A program made the translations under genes and the position numbers. The notes under the pieces are model-generated. The model was not told the origin of the DNA, did no database searches, and saw nothing but the letters and a program-made list of their open reading frames with translations. This document shows positions 44,661 through 55,000 of a DNA stretch of 62,000 nt, one piece after another. Source of the DNA: Symsagittifera roscoffensis. Taxonomy: Eukaryota; Xenacoelomorpha; Acoela; Convolutidae. Location: the NCBI RefSeq assembly GCF_963678635.1, contig NC_087066.1, positions 39,019,223 to 39,081,222 of the forward strand. Direction: 5' to 3'. Position 1 is the first letter of the stretch. Each line of letters begins with the position of its first letter.

Positions 44661-45314
44661 TTATAGAGCGCAATCAGGAACGAGCTTCAAAATCAAATCC
44701 GCCAGAGGAGCCAACTCTTTTTTGTCGACAAGGTTGAACTCAGAGACAAAGTACACAAAGTGTTTGAACGAAGTATTAAGATGCGGCTCTTCCTGCAATT
44801 CCAGCACAGTCTCAAAGTGATGATAGTATATGTGTGCGTATACTCTAAACAAGCGCCTCAGAATTTTTTTCGCTTCTGCTTGGAAATTTTTGGGAAACGG
44901 AACACCAATTTTTGATGGAAACTTGGCTTCATTGTCTAACTGAGATTGCACCCAAGTCATCAAGTAGTCCATATATTTTGGAGCACTGCAGGCGATAGGC
45001 TTTTTATTACGTTCATCAGACCATTGATATTCATATTTAGCACCTGCTGACATTTTCGGACATGAAAAATCACTACAATGGTCAACCAATGTCCCGTAAA
45101 GCATGTTGATTTGATTGAAGAAATCCACAACATTCACAGCTATCCATTCGTTCAAATCTTCACCTTCTGGTAACATAACAGCTAATTTGAGATTTCCCGT
45201 TCCCAAAGTTTTCGCGGCGTGCTCTAGGAGAACGTGTTGATTGGAACCTTTCGGTATTTCCTTCCGAGGTCGGAATGTTTTGGTGTTTTTCTTAAATGGA
45301 AAGTTCAGATTCAT
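44661..45314 (-). CDS. MOB1: MOB1 kinase activator (Hippo/NDR pathway)
   Basis: MOB1 binds and activates LATS/NDR kinases and links them to Hippo (MST) kinases, acting in growth control and mitotic exit. The 217-residue protein has full family length and is near-collinear with MOB1. It has KTFRP near residue 12 and a KTLGTGN block near 35 (both contain the Thr phosphorylated by Hippo kinases). It also has LPEGEDLNEWIAVN, DFFNQINMLYG, CSAPKYMDYLMTWVQ, FPSKIGVPFPKNF and RLFRVYAHIYYHHF. The zinc site is complete: two Cys (DHCSDFSCP) and two His (AHIYYHHF). It ends in a TAA. The coding region is one exon, preceded by a splice acceptor only 5 nt before the ATG. Confidence 0.97.
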   Translation of the reverse strand: MNLNFPFKKNTKTFRPRKEIPKGSNQHVLLEHAAKTLGTGNLKLAVMLPEGEDLNEWIAVNVVDFFNQINMLYGTLVDHCSDFSCPKMSAGAKYEYQWSDERNKKPIACSAPKYMDYLMTWVQSQLDNEAKFPSKIGVPFPKNFQAEAKKILRRLFRVYAHIYYHHFETVLELQEEPHLNTSFKHFVYFVSEFNLVDKKELAPLADLILKLVPDCAL

Positions 45315-45328
45315 AATTTCTGAAAAAT
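45315..45328 (-). promoter_or_regulatory. 3' splice site just before the MOB1 start codon
   Basis: The minus strand reads CATTTTTCAG|AAATT-ATG, leaving a 5-nt leader in the coding exon. This fits either a 5'-UTR intron or spliced-leader addition. Confidence 0.6.
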
Positions 45329-45499
45329 GGTTAATAACTGATGTAAAAGCATCAAATTAATGGAAATTAATCTAACAAAGTTACATGAAGTGATAGTACA
45401 ACCCTTCGCCAGATAACTTTAACATAGGCAGCAGACAGTTGATAATAAAATCTGCATGGCGGAACTCGCGTCCACTTTAATTTCAACTAGAGTTTAACG

Positions 45500-46210
45500 C
45501 ACCTCCGGTGCTACGAATTTTTGAGAACTCATTAGAAATAAAAAATACTGTAAACAAGATCTACAGCCTTTTAGTATGCTCTAACAGCACCCAATTACAG
45601 GGCTGGTAATTTCAAATTTTATATATTTTTTTACTTCCAAATTTAAAAACCATAAAATCGTCATCTCGAAAACTTAAAGGGCCTCAGGGGAAATTTGGAG
45701 GCCACCTTTACAACCACTGAGAGCACCCTACTATAGGGTTGCCAATTTCAAATTTCGTGATTTTTTGATACCTGTTTCCCGAAAAAAAAAATTAAAAAAA
45801 TCCAAAAAAAAACGCCAAATCTGGAAAACTAAAATGAATTGAACATTCATATTTGGAGACAAGATTCGCGACGCCTGGGTGTACGCTGACAATAAGGTTG
45901 TCTCTTCATCAAAAAAGGAGTTTGAAATTTTTTAAATATTAGTAAGTTCTTTGAAAACTTTTGAAAAATCAAAAAAACTTCACATCTCGGAAACTAAATG
46001 CATTTACGCAGTCGCACTTGGACGCAAGATTTGCAATTCCTGAGTACCCTCGCAATACCCAACGAAATGGTTGTGAATTTCATATTATGTGAAAATTTTC
46101 AATTTTTTTCCGAAATGTTTCTAATAAAAAAACTAAAAACGTCAAATCTCAATAACTACAAAAATTTGAGTAGTCATTACGAGGCCAAACTGTGCATTCT
46201 CTGCATTGTA
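45500..46210. repeat. Diverged tandem array, about 160-bp period
   Basis: A motif of the form CGTCATCTCGAAAACT recurs at about 45659, 45813, 45978 and 46140, i.e. every 154-165 bp. Each time it follows an A-rich AAAA-CATAAAA-like stretch and is followed by an ATTTG/CATT region. Between them a GGTTG(C/T)-AATTTCAAATTT-like block also recurs (near 45600, 45740, 45900 and 46070). At least four old units are present. Confidence 0.65.
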
Positions 46211-46347
46211 AGCGGAATCAGATTGTAGGCCAAAATCAGATATGTCGCGGAATCCGCAGCATTGCTACTTTTTTTTATCATCTATGCTATTTTGGATTCC
46301 ACGAACAAATTCCAAAATCATTGTACCGCTCAAAATCGCTCGAAAAT

Positions 46348-46520
46348 AGACGAATTTGCGGAATCCGCAACTGTATTTGCGGAATCCAGAACAGTTTGTG
46401 GAATCGACAAACAAATGATAAAACATTTTTATCGTTAAAGTGAGCTGTTGCGGAATCCGCAACTGTAAGTGGAATCCGCAAATTGTAAGTAGAATCCGCA
46501 AAATGTAAGTGGAATCCGCA
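46348..46520. repeat. Minisatellite of GCGGAATCCGCAA palindromes
   Basis: At least six units based on (T)GCGGAATCCGCAA are present, the last four spaced 19-20 bp apart with TGTAAGT linkers. The core TTGCGGA-A-TCCGCAA is a perfect palindrome around one base. Earlier units (46350-46410) are more diverged. Confidence 0.75.
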
Positions 46521-46553
46521 CTTTTTTGCGAATTCCCATTACATAATTTTATA

Positions 46554-48179
46554 TGTGTAGTAGCCTTTAAAATTATATCTTTTATGTAACATTCGCCCAA
46601 ATACTACACAGCGACGGAGCGTAGGAAAAGTACCTATTAACGACTGGCAGGCGTCAGTTACCTTAATCCTACTCGCTTTTCACCGTCTCGACCTTGCCAG
46701 TTGATTTTCTGGTCTGTCTAGGGCAAAGTAAAAAGTTACCATTTTTAGGCCATCAGTCCAACGACTTTTGATCAGCTTTCGTTTACATGCGAACACAACC
46801 ACATAGCTGAGTCTCGGATCCTCAGACTACGTGATTGTCATTAAAAACACGGCTCGAACAACCTCTTTTAACATATTTTTGTGTGACAGTTTTATATTAA
46901 ATCCATTGGAGATGGATTGACCCTTTCCTTATTCTAGCTACTCATTTTCTGAAATATCAAACAATAACGGTGTTAATTAAGAGATCTATGACATTCCAGT
47001 AGCTATAAAGTTAGTTTATACAGTCCCTTCACATAGAACAGTCTCTGGGGGACCAAGCCTCCGCTCCCGTAATATTCCTGAGATAACGCTCTTATCTCTT
47101 CCAATTTGTGTCCCAGGAGGGTCCCGTGGTATATTTCTTCCCCCACTGAAGCCTCCTTCTCCGCCAATATCTGTTGACAAGTGTCTTATCGTGCGTTGTT
47201 GCCACGATAAGAGGCTTCGTATTTTCCGTCTCTGGTACGACTGTTATTCACAATTTCTGTCGTTGTTCTTATTTTTGTCACTTTTTTGGCTCAAAATGGC
47301 CGTTTTTCGTATTTCTGAGAAATATCAACTTGAAAATCGAATTTTTAAAAATAAATATTCCAGAATATTCTGACCCTCCTTTGCAATACTTTTTCGTCAA
47401 TAAGGCCTTTAGTCGTTCTTTTTTACGTCGCCGGAAGGTTGTGCTGTGCCATCTGGCAGAATGGCACACACTCCCCGGACAGTCCCCATCAATGTCCCTA
47501 TTGATCGCATAACACCGGGTTATCGTCAAGTAGTTATCCAGTTTTCTGTAATCAATCTTACAAATCGCATAAGAAAATGAAATTTATCCACCCCACCTTA
47601 ACTCACTACGTGTTCACAAATGGCATCGTACTACATCTCACTGCCTTTCAACATTTTCACAAAATTTGCACCATGAGGAGTGTCTTAGATAAAATTTCTT
47701 TTCTGACTACTTACGTCGTCTTGCCATAAAACTTCTTTTCGCTCTTTGTGATTAAAAAGTGGGACGTGGCACGGCCACGCACCCGTTAAAATTAACTTAA
47801 CACTACTCACCAAGTATAATCAGTCATTTATGCGGTCCTTTCAATATTAAAACTAAGAAACTCTGTGGCTAGGAAAGTTATTGAGTTACCCACCCTTCTC
47901 GAGCGAGTTTACTCAAACTCACCATGTCGCCACACAGTGAATTTGTGTCTTACACAGGTTAAAAACTTCAGTCGTGAATAAATAGGTAAATATACTCACC
48001 TAGATTCCTCATAAACATACATAAATAGCCATAACTAAAATCAAGAATTTCTACAATTTTAACAATTGCAACATTTTCAAAGTTTGGTTTGACCAAACTA
48101 GATCAAAACAAAAAGTTTCACAAGTTCAATAATCAAAACTTGGTTGATTGGTTTAAGTTTTAGCACACAAAGACAATCA
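46554..48179 (-). repeat. Putative 3' LTR of the retroelement
   Basis: It lies directly after the polypurine tract and would begin TGATTGTC (minus strand) at 48179. No ORF above 120 residues is supported in it. It contains two strong hairpins: a 10-bp stem with 9-nt loop at 47184-47212 and an 8-bp stem with 8-nt loop at 47445-47468. The left end is uncertain: a TG at 46554 begins a 9-bp inverted pair TGTGTAGTA/TACTACACA (46554-46562 and 46602-46610), which may instead belong to flanking DNA. Confidence 0.55.
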
Positions 48180-48180
48180 A

Positions 48181-48206
48181 GTTTTTCTCCTTCCCTTCTC
48201 TTCTTT
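48181..48206 (-). promoter_or_regulatory. Polypurine tract of the retroelement
   Basis: On the minus strand this is an almost unbroken purine run including AAGAAGAGAAGGGAAGGAG, 8 nt after the stop of the last ORF and directly before the presumed LTR start. That is where the plus-strand primer tract of an LTR element belongs. Confidence 0.7.
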
Positions 48207-48214
48207 GGTCATCT

Positions 48215-51200
48215 TCATTCCATCACTTCTCCATCTTGATCTTCGCTGTCTTCCAACACTTTCTCCAGCATGTCTATGGAGTTGCGGGCCGTGCCCCAAC
48301 TCTCCTGCTCCAACAGCCTCGGTTTGCAACAAGGTAGCAAGTCCACATTCACCTTCTGCTCCCGGTTCCTGCAAAAGCTGTTGTGAAGACATAGGCTCAC
48401 GTTTCGTTCTAGGTCAGCTCTTAAGACCTCTTTCTTCTCATCTTCAGTAACACAAGGCGCTCCAGCTACCCGCTTCACCGCTGTGGTGACCACGTTTCTG
48501 TGCGTCAGGAATGCTCTCTTATAGGCTCCTGGTCCTATATCTAGCTGGAAAGATTGATAGGCTTCCGTGTTCCTCGACATGTGACGCTTCGCGCGTTCAT
48601 ACATCCATGATGTCATCACTGCACGGAAGCAAGGCATCAATCTTTGCCTTGACCATATTCTTTCAATGGCTTTAGGTATCCTCAGAGCCTTGCAGGTGGT
48701 TCTGAAAAGATCCAATTCACGACTCATCTTCACGTTGCTCAGCTGCTCAGGAGTCGGCACGGCCGTCTCCTGCTGACTTGTGTCCGCGTTAGCCTCCAGC
48801 CATCTCACTGCCAGCATGGCACTAACCACCACGAGTGACACCTGTTGATTCTGATCGGGCAACCCTGTAGAGTACAACTCCTCCACGTCCCATACTAGCA
48901 CTAGATTCCCGCGTTTGGGGTACCACCACGTCTGCGCCAAGCAGTGGCAAGGATACTCCCCATGGGTTCTCATTATGTTCCTTCGGGTCCGATACCCTGA
49001 GGCTCCCAGCAACGGTTCCACCTCCATCAGAATTCTGTGTAAGTCGTCTTTTTCTTCTATTGTGGGGAATTCAGTGGGTAACGCTCCACTCGCTTTCTGT
49101 TTCTGGAACTCACTCACATTGCCTCCACTCAATCTCAGAAGCTCTTCACCCACCACATCTTGCAACTCGCCTTCAGATCTCTTCGGGACTGCCCGAAAGA
49201 TCTTTGCCAACAAATCATGTGACCTCTCCGACATCCTGGCCAACCTCACGCACTTTGGCACAGAGAAAAGTTGATCAATCAACACCTGCTGTGTCCTCGC
49301 ATCCATCACCACCATGTGTGTAGGATATCTACTACTGCAATATGGTGCGGCGCTTGAACCCACCAGATACTTTGAACCAGTCGGTTTAAGATAGGCCTCA
49401 CTATCTTTCAGATTCATCTCGTTCTCCAGAGCTTCTCTCCAGCCTCCGATCTTCTGCTCTGTCTGCAATGCCCCAGAGAATACTTCCACGCTGAGGGACG
49501 TCACTAGCTCATGGGCACGCTCCAGGCGCTCAAGCGATTCAATCGAACTCGTCATGCTGCAAAATCCCAAGGCTGTGATCAAATTTACGTCCGTCACCCC
49601 ATGACAGTCCGCGACCAACTCCATACCACTTTTATCCGACATGCTCAATCTTCCGTACAATCGTGCCAGTTGCCGATGTTGCTCGCTCAGCGTAACCAGG
49701 CAATGTCCCAGGTTACAAACATGTCCTTCCATCCCACTGTGTTGAGCCAAGCATGTGCCTTGCTTCAACCAATTACTCGATGGACCTTCCTCGGACAGCT
49801 CCGTGGATGGGTTGCTGTTCCGCTTCGTCAATCTCATGGCCAGCAGATGATGTATCATGGCCAGATCATGTAAACTCGCGTCATCATCTAGGTCTAACGT
49901 GATATCCGCCGTCATGTCCCAGATTAAACCGGCATTAGGATGAGGGCACCAAGAAGGCTTCATGAGTTCCCACATCGTCACTAGACTGGTTTTCAAGGGA
50001 CCGTCCCAAGAACCACAATCAAAACTCACTTGCCCCTTTAGCTCGAGAACCGAGGGTTCGACCACTCGTTCTTCCAAAATAATTCCCAGCTTGGGTTGTT
50101 CCACCATCAGCATCCCAGTTTCTTTAATACGTTCAACCCAGAAATTGAGTACTATGACTTGCTCATAGTCGAAGTACGCTTCCCTGGCTTCTTCATTCAC
50201 GAAGGGATTATACGCCATCCCCGGTATGCCAGACACATATTGGAACGACTTCAGTTTCCCTAGTGTTGCAAACTCTTTTTGTCCCTTGACTACTTCAATC
50301 AACTCCCGGCTCACTTTCAATTCTTTGTTGGAATATCTTCTCACCTCTTCCAACTTGCGATAGCTTTCCATATCATTCGACTCCTTGTTTGGTACAGTCA
50401 ACGGCATGTCTTGATACAGTTCCAGGAGTGCCCTAAGGAAGTTCCTTTCGCAATCAACTCCCTTTTGCCGAATGATCCTTATACATTCTCCCAAAACAGG
50501 AGTGGGGATACGATCCACCACGAACCTGACAAAGCAAAGGGCATCCTTACGCTTAGCCCATGCTATCGCAGAATCGTCTTTCGAAATCAACGCTCGCAGA
50601 GCTTCCATCAAATCCAGTTCCTGTTCCCGTGATTTCGAATCATTACTGGCTTCATACTCCGCTCTCTTGATGCCCATCAAGCACCAAGCCAACCGTACTT
50701 GCAGATCAGTTCTCACGCAAGGATGAGCCAGGTATGCCGTCACTGTAGCAGATGCATGCATCGCCTCGTCGAAGTATCTCTGGAGGGCCGCCCTCCAAGA
50801 GATTTCCAGCAATTTTTCCAATCCGACTTCGTTCGCTTCAGAGGACATTACCGTGCCGTATTCTTTTCGATTTAAGTTCGAATTTTCCGTGAGCTCTTTC
50901 AGATGTTCCTGCATGGCTCGCTTCTCGCTCCAAGCCATCAGGTGCCCTCTCGCGGAGTTTCTCGCTTTCAACATTTCCACATAACCTCCTGCTGGATCTC
51001 CCATGTGGACTGATTCTGGCACAGTAACTCGACTGTACTCGACCACGTCGAGTTGTCCTTCCAGCTTCAACTTGGCTATGTTGGTCCGCGAGGGCCTGTA
51101 ATCTTCAAGTCCTCCAGATCCACATTGACTGATGATCTCCATCTCTAATTTAGTGTCTGCCAGGGTTCGTGCTGTTTTCTTTGATCTTACGGCAGTCGTG

Positions 51201-51985
51201 GTCAGACCTGCCAAGAGCATAGGGGGTATCAGATTCTCTTTTTCTCCCCCTGTCAGCGTTGCACTATCTCCTTGCCCGCTCTCGCCTGAACGACCTGCGC
51301 TCGTTAGAGAGGTCACCACTGCGCTGGCTCTCGACTTCACCACTCTCGGGTTCATGGCCCGACTTCCTGTTTTCCCTTTTAGTCGCTTCAGCCCCTTCCT
51401 GGCTCGTCTGACAGGTAATTTCTTTGCAACCTGCTGATCATCGGCACTGTCTTCTGTTACTGACTCGGTCAGAACATCCGACTCCATGGAGTTCACTATT
51501 TTCTCCAGGACTTCACGCATGATGGGTTGGTTCAATCCCACCTTCATTATGGACTGCGTCCCATATCGCCTTATCACGTCCCATGATCTTTCCATGAAAT
51601 TCACTCGGCTCCAGGTTGTCCCTGTCTTGCCTTCTAGCTCACTCTGATATCTCTCCCATTCCTCTTCCGGCAACGTGCTCAGGAAGGATACCCTCATTGA
51701 TTCTTCGATTTTTCTCCTCCTTGGTGACTCATGGAGCAATTTCTGCGGATCCCTGCTTCGGCATTCTCTCGCCTGGCTTATTGGGTCTATCGGGGATAAG
51801 TCGGTCGACGCCTCCTTTGTAGGGGACATGAAAGACGATGGCGTCATTAGCAATAGACTCCCATCGACTTCCCCATCGTCGTCTTCACTAAACCGGTATT
51901 CTAGCAAGTCTCTCTCTAACGCTCCCAGATCCGTCTCACCCGGTTTTCCCGTCTTTCCCTCGGTATCGTTGTCGTCATGATCCAT
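48215..51985 (-). CDS. Retroelement accessory ORF3, 1256 residues, unknown function
   Basis: I do not recognise this protein. It starts at the ATG at 51983-51985, 19 nt after the ORF2 stop, and ends in TGA at 48215-48217 just before the polypurine tract. The N-terminal ~100 residues are acidic and low-complexity. A strongly basic patch (LPVRRARKGLKRLKGKTGSR) at about residues 190-215 could be a nuclear-localisation or nucleic-acid-binding segment. The rest looks like a globular, mostly helical protein with scattered Cys/His but no regular zinc finger. There is no signal peptide or transmembrane segment, so it is not a typical envelope. The frame is fully open over 1,256 codons. Confidence 0.8.
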   Translation of the reverse strand: MDHDDNDTEGKTGKPGETDLGALERDLLEYRFSEDDDGEVDGSLLLMTPSSFMSPTKEASTDLSPIDPISQARECRSRDPQKLLHESPRRRKIEESMRVSFLSTLPEEEWERYQSELEGKTGTTWSRVNFMERSWDVIRRYGTQSIMKVGLNQPIMREVLEKIVNSMESDVLTESVTEDSADDQQVAKKLPVRRARKGLKRLKGKTGSRAMNPRVVKSRASAVVTSLTSAGRSGESGQGDSATLTGGEKENLIPPMLLAGLTTTAVRSKKTARTLADTKLEMEIISQCGSGGLEDYRPSRTNIAKLKLEGQLDVVEYSRVTVPESVHMGDPAGGYVEMLKARNSARGHLMAWSEKRAMQEHLKELTENSNLNRKEYGTVMSSEANEVGLEKLLEISWRAALQRYFDEAMHASATVTAYLAHPCVRTDLQVRLAWCLMGIKRAEYEASNDSKSREQELDLMEALRALISKDDSAIAWAKRKDALCFVRFVVDRIPTPVLGECIRIIRQKGVDCERNFLRALLELYQDMPLTVPNKESNDMESYRKLEEVRRYSNKELKVSRELIEVVKGQKEFATLGKLKSFQYVSGIPGMAYNPFVNEEAREAYFDYEQVIVLNFWVERIKETGMLMVEQPKLGIILEERVVEPSVLELKGQVSFDCGSWDGPLKTSLVTMWELMKPSWCPHPNAGLIWDMTADITLDLDDDASLHDLAMIHHLLAMRLTKRNSNPSTELSEEGPSSNWLKQGTCLAQHSGMEGHVCNLGHCLVTLSEQHRQLARLYGRLSMSDKSGMELVADCHGVTDVNLITALGFCSMTSSIESLERLERAHELVTSLSVEVFSGALQTEQKIGGWREALENEMNLKDSEAYLKPTGSKYLVGSSAAPYCSSRYPTHMVVMDARTQQVLIDQLFSVPKCVRLARMSERSHDLLAKIFRAVPKRSEGELQDVVGEELLRLSGGNVSEFQKQKASGALPTEFPTIEEKDDLHRILMEVEPLLGASGYRTRRNIMRTHGEYPCHCLAQTWWYPKRGNLVLVWDVEELYSTGLPDQNQQVSLVVVSAMLAVRWLEANADTSQQETAVPTPEQLSNVKMSRELDLFRTTCKALRIPKAIERIWSRQRLMPCFRAVMTSWMYERAKRHMSRNTEAYQSFQLDIGPGAYKRAFLTHRNVVTTAVKRVAGAPCVTEDEKKEVLRADLERNVSLCLHNSFCRNREQKVNVDLLPCCKPRLLEQESWGTARNSIDMLEKVLEDSEDQDGEVME

Positions 51986-52004
51986 CAAATCATCATCACC
52001 TGCA

Positions 52005-55000
52005 TCAGGTTTCGGCCTGGGTCCTGAAGGTTCTTTGTCGTGAGTCTATGCCCGAGTCCGGCCGAGCCGGTACGGTCATGTCTCCTGCATGATAAAACAA
52101 CTCATCATTCACCAGGAATTCTACAGACTCCTCGCCATGTGGTGCCAGGTCCTCTATTGTTATATATGAGCCCCCTCTGCTCTCCTTTGCCACCTCCATC
52201 ATCACTACCATCACTTCTCCTGACCACTTCAGTCTTGATAAGTCATCCGTGGGAGAATACACTTCGTTCCACATTTCGGCCGAGACCTCTGGTCTCCTGG
52301 AAGGTAGTGCCTTGATCTTCTTCCTACTCCAAGCATCAGGAAATGAGAAGTCGAATGTGTGCGCGGCTGCCACGTTCCAGCCGATGAAGCGCGGCTCCAT
52401 CCCTTCACTCCACTTCAACATTCTCTTTTCTGCATCACGAGCTGCTCCGATGCGAGGGGCAATGATGGGAGATGTGACTCCCAATAACATCCTCCTTATC
52501 GGTGGATATCGAGGGCATTGGTCCGGCAGCGGCCTGGACCCAGATAGCCACGCTTGCTGGTTCTCTTTGGCGTGTGCATAGGCCTCTGGTAAGAGTGGCA
52601 CTCCCATAGCCGCTCCCGTATCCTTTACTACTGGTCTTAAGTTCCAAAGCTTCGGGTTGAACTGGATATGAGAAAGTTCCTCATGGCCCATTCGGCACTT
52701 GAAGTGGTTGTTGAAATCCATCAACATCCAACCTGGCTCCGCTATTCTCCCGAACAGCCTATCGCCACTGGCCAGCCCTCTCAACTCCCTCTGTTCTACC
52801 CAGTTCAGCACGGAACAATCCACGACTGAGACCAGGTTGACATACAACACCGAATTCCTGTATGCCTTGACTTGCACGTCCGGGAACACGAAAGACATCA
52901 CCGGTCCATACACCACCGTGACGAATTCCCGCAGTCCGTGAATCAGAGCCAACGGATCGATCCGCATCATGACTGCCAAATCTGTCAGCAAGGGCATGCC
53001 ACAATATTGCTTGCACTCACTCGCATCCGTCGCCACCTTATCTTCTCCCGTGACGCTTCTGTTCTGTTGTAAGAGGTATTGAAGCAGGAGAGTCCTCCAG
53101 TCTTTCATCTTCTTGAGCGAGGCGGTTTCCAACTGTGCATTGAACTCACGACTCGGTCCCTGTAGTTGTTCAGGGTAACGTAACAGCACAAGCAAATCAC
53201 CCAGTCGACCGTAGGTCATAGCAATCAGAGTCAGGAGTCCATCCAATCTCAAATCGACTAACGCTTGGGTGAAGAGGTTCGCCGGCCCCTTCACGAAGTT
53301 TTCGTGACCAAATGTCACGTACAAGGCTAATACCAGGCCAATCGATAACTTCCTGATGTCTCTGACAAAACTCGCAATCAAGTTCCGGGATGCCCTAGGA
53401 TAGCACGTCGATAGGAAGGATGGCGTCCATCCCACTCCCATTCCTCCCAAGATAGCATCCAATCGTTCGTACTGTGCCCTCGTGGCTAGCACGTCAGCTT
53501 GGAACTTGTCCAGTGACATCGTGTTTACGTCCTGCATTAGTTTCAACATCATGCCCCCAGTTAACTCCCGGGCATCAAACAGGTTTTTCAGGTACACGTG
53601 TATCTCCTTTATCACTGCCGGCGCGTGCTCGAACGCGTCCTCACCCAAGGTGCACAGCCTTGGTGACAAGTACAACCATATGTTGTTGTGCGGCTTCGTG
53701 CGCAAAGCCATTGCCATGAGATCTTCTTCCGCTGATGTCATGTTCTTCCTGACTATCCTGCCCTGCTCATTCTCGGCATGATCCATCTGTCTGAACCAGA
53801 GATCATCAGCCACCTGTTGTACTAACAGATGATCGTCATCCACCCCTGGTCTTAACTTCAGCAATCTGGCAAAGTTGGACAGCTCCAACCCCAGAACTTC
53901 ATCTAGCACCAACCGAGTTGTGCTACAATCTCTGAGCCCCTGTATGGCATTCGAAATGTCAGCCCAAACGGCGGGAAGCTCAGATCGGGACGGGTAGTAA
54001 TTGTCCGGGTCCACTACTCTGTTTGGGGCAGGAATTATTACATTGAACCTCCCCTCTGCTATTGTTGTGACCATTGTATATACAAATTGGTGGGGTTCTA
54101 GTAATGCAGCGTACCCTGGTGACAATACAAAGATCACCTTCACCACATTCATGGTGAAGCGTTGTCTTGCTGCTGCCTCTACCTCAGCCATCGCCGAGAG
54201 CAGTGTCATTATCGCCTCCCCTATAACCTCGTTACTCGGGATCGACCCATCCGTCAGACGTGACAATAAGCCCCTGCTTTGCAGATGATCATTTGAGCCT
54301 GCAACTACTATTACCTGCGGCTCCATACTGACCACCCTTCGCACACTTATCATCATGCCGATTGCTTGTCCCCAGTCCAATTTAGGTGCCGTCAAGAAAA
54401 TCACGTCGGGCCAAAAGAGGGAATGGGGCGTGTAGAGATAATCGGAACTGGCCACGATCAGGTACTTCGCAGCTTTTATCTCTAAGGGATCGTAAGCAGC
54501 GAACAGGCCATCGCCTATTGGGGCCTTCAGTTTCCCATATCTCTGTTCATCTCCATCTACCATAGTCGTTCGGGGATAATCCCTTGAATACTCGCCAGGC
54601 GTCTGACCAGGTGGTTTAGCGAACTGCCTGTACATCTTATGATGCTTGTTATTGGGCTTGTTCTCTGTCTGAAACTTGCCCCTTCGAGCAGGTGGCGTCA
54701 ATTCCCGGGCTCTCTGTCTGACGTCTGTAAGGGATCGTGTGTTCAAAGGTCCAAAGGTATTGTCCTGAGGCAACCCGTTCAAGTCTGCATGTCGGAGCGT
54801 AGTCGTAGAGCTGAACTGCTCCTGTTCTGCTAGCAGCCAATCCACGCCTGGTATCCGATACAATCGCGACACCGTGGGACTTTCTCCGCCAATCATTCTC
54901 ATCGCGTCCTCCCGACACGTCAGGGTATTCATGTTCAGCTTCGTGGACATGTCCGTCTTATACTGTCCCCAATGACTAGGGTCTGATCGATTCCAAAGCA

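Noticed and set aside
44661-45314. MOB1 as a dead processed retrocopy
   Set aside because: The frame is intact with all zinc ligands and phosphorylation sites, there is no poly(A) tract, and a good acceptor precedes the ATG. A functional gene is more likely.
46265-46600. 111-codon minus-strand ORF
   Set aside because: It is the translation of the palindromic minisatellite.
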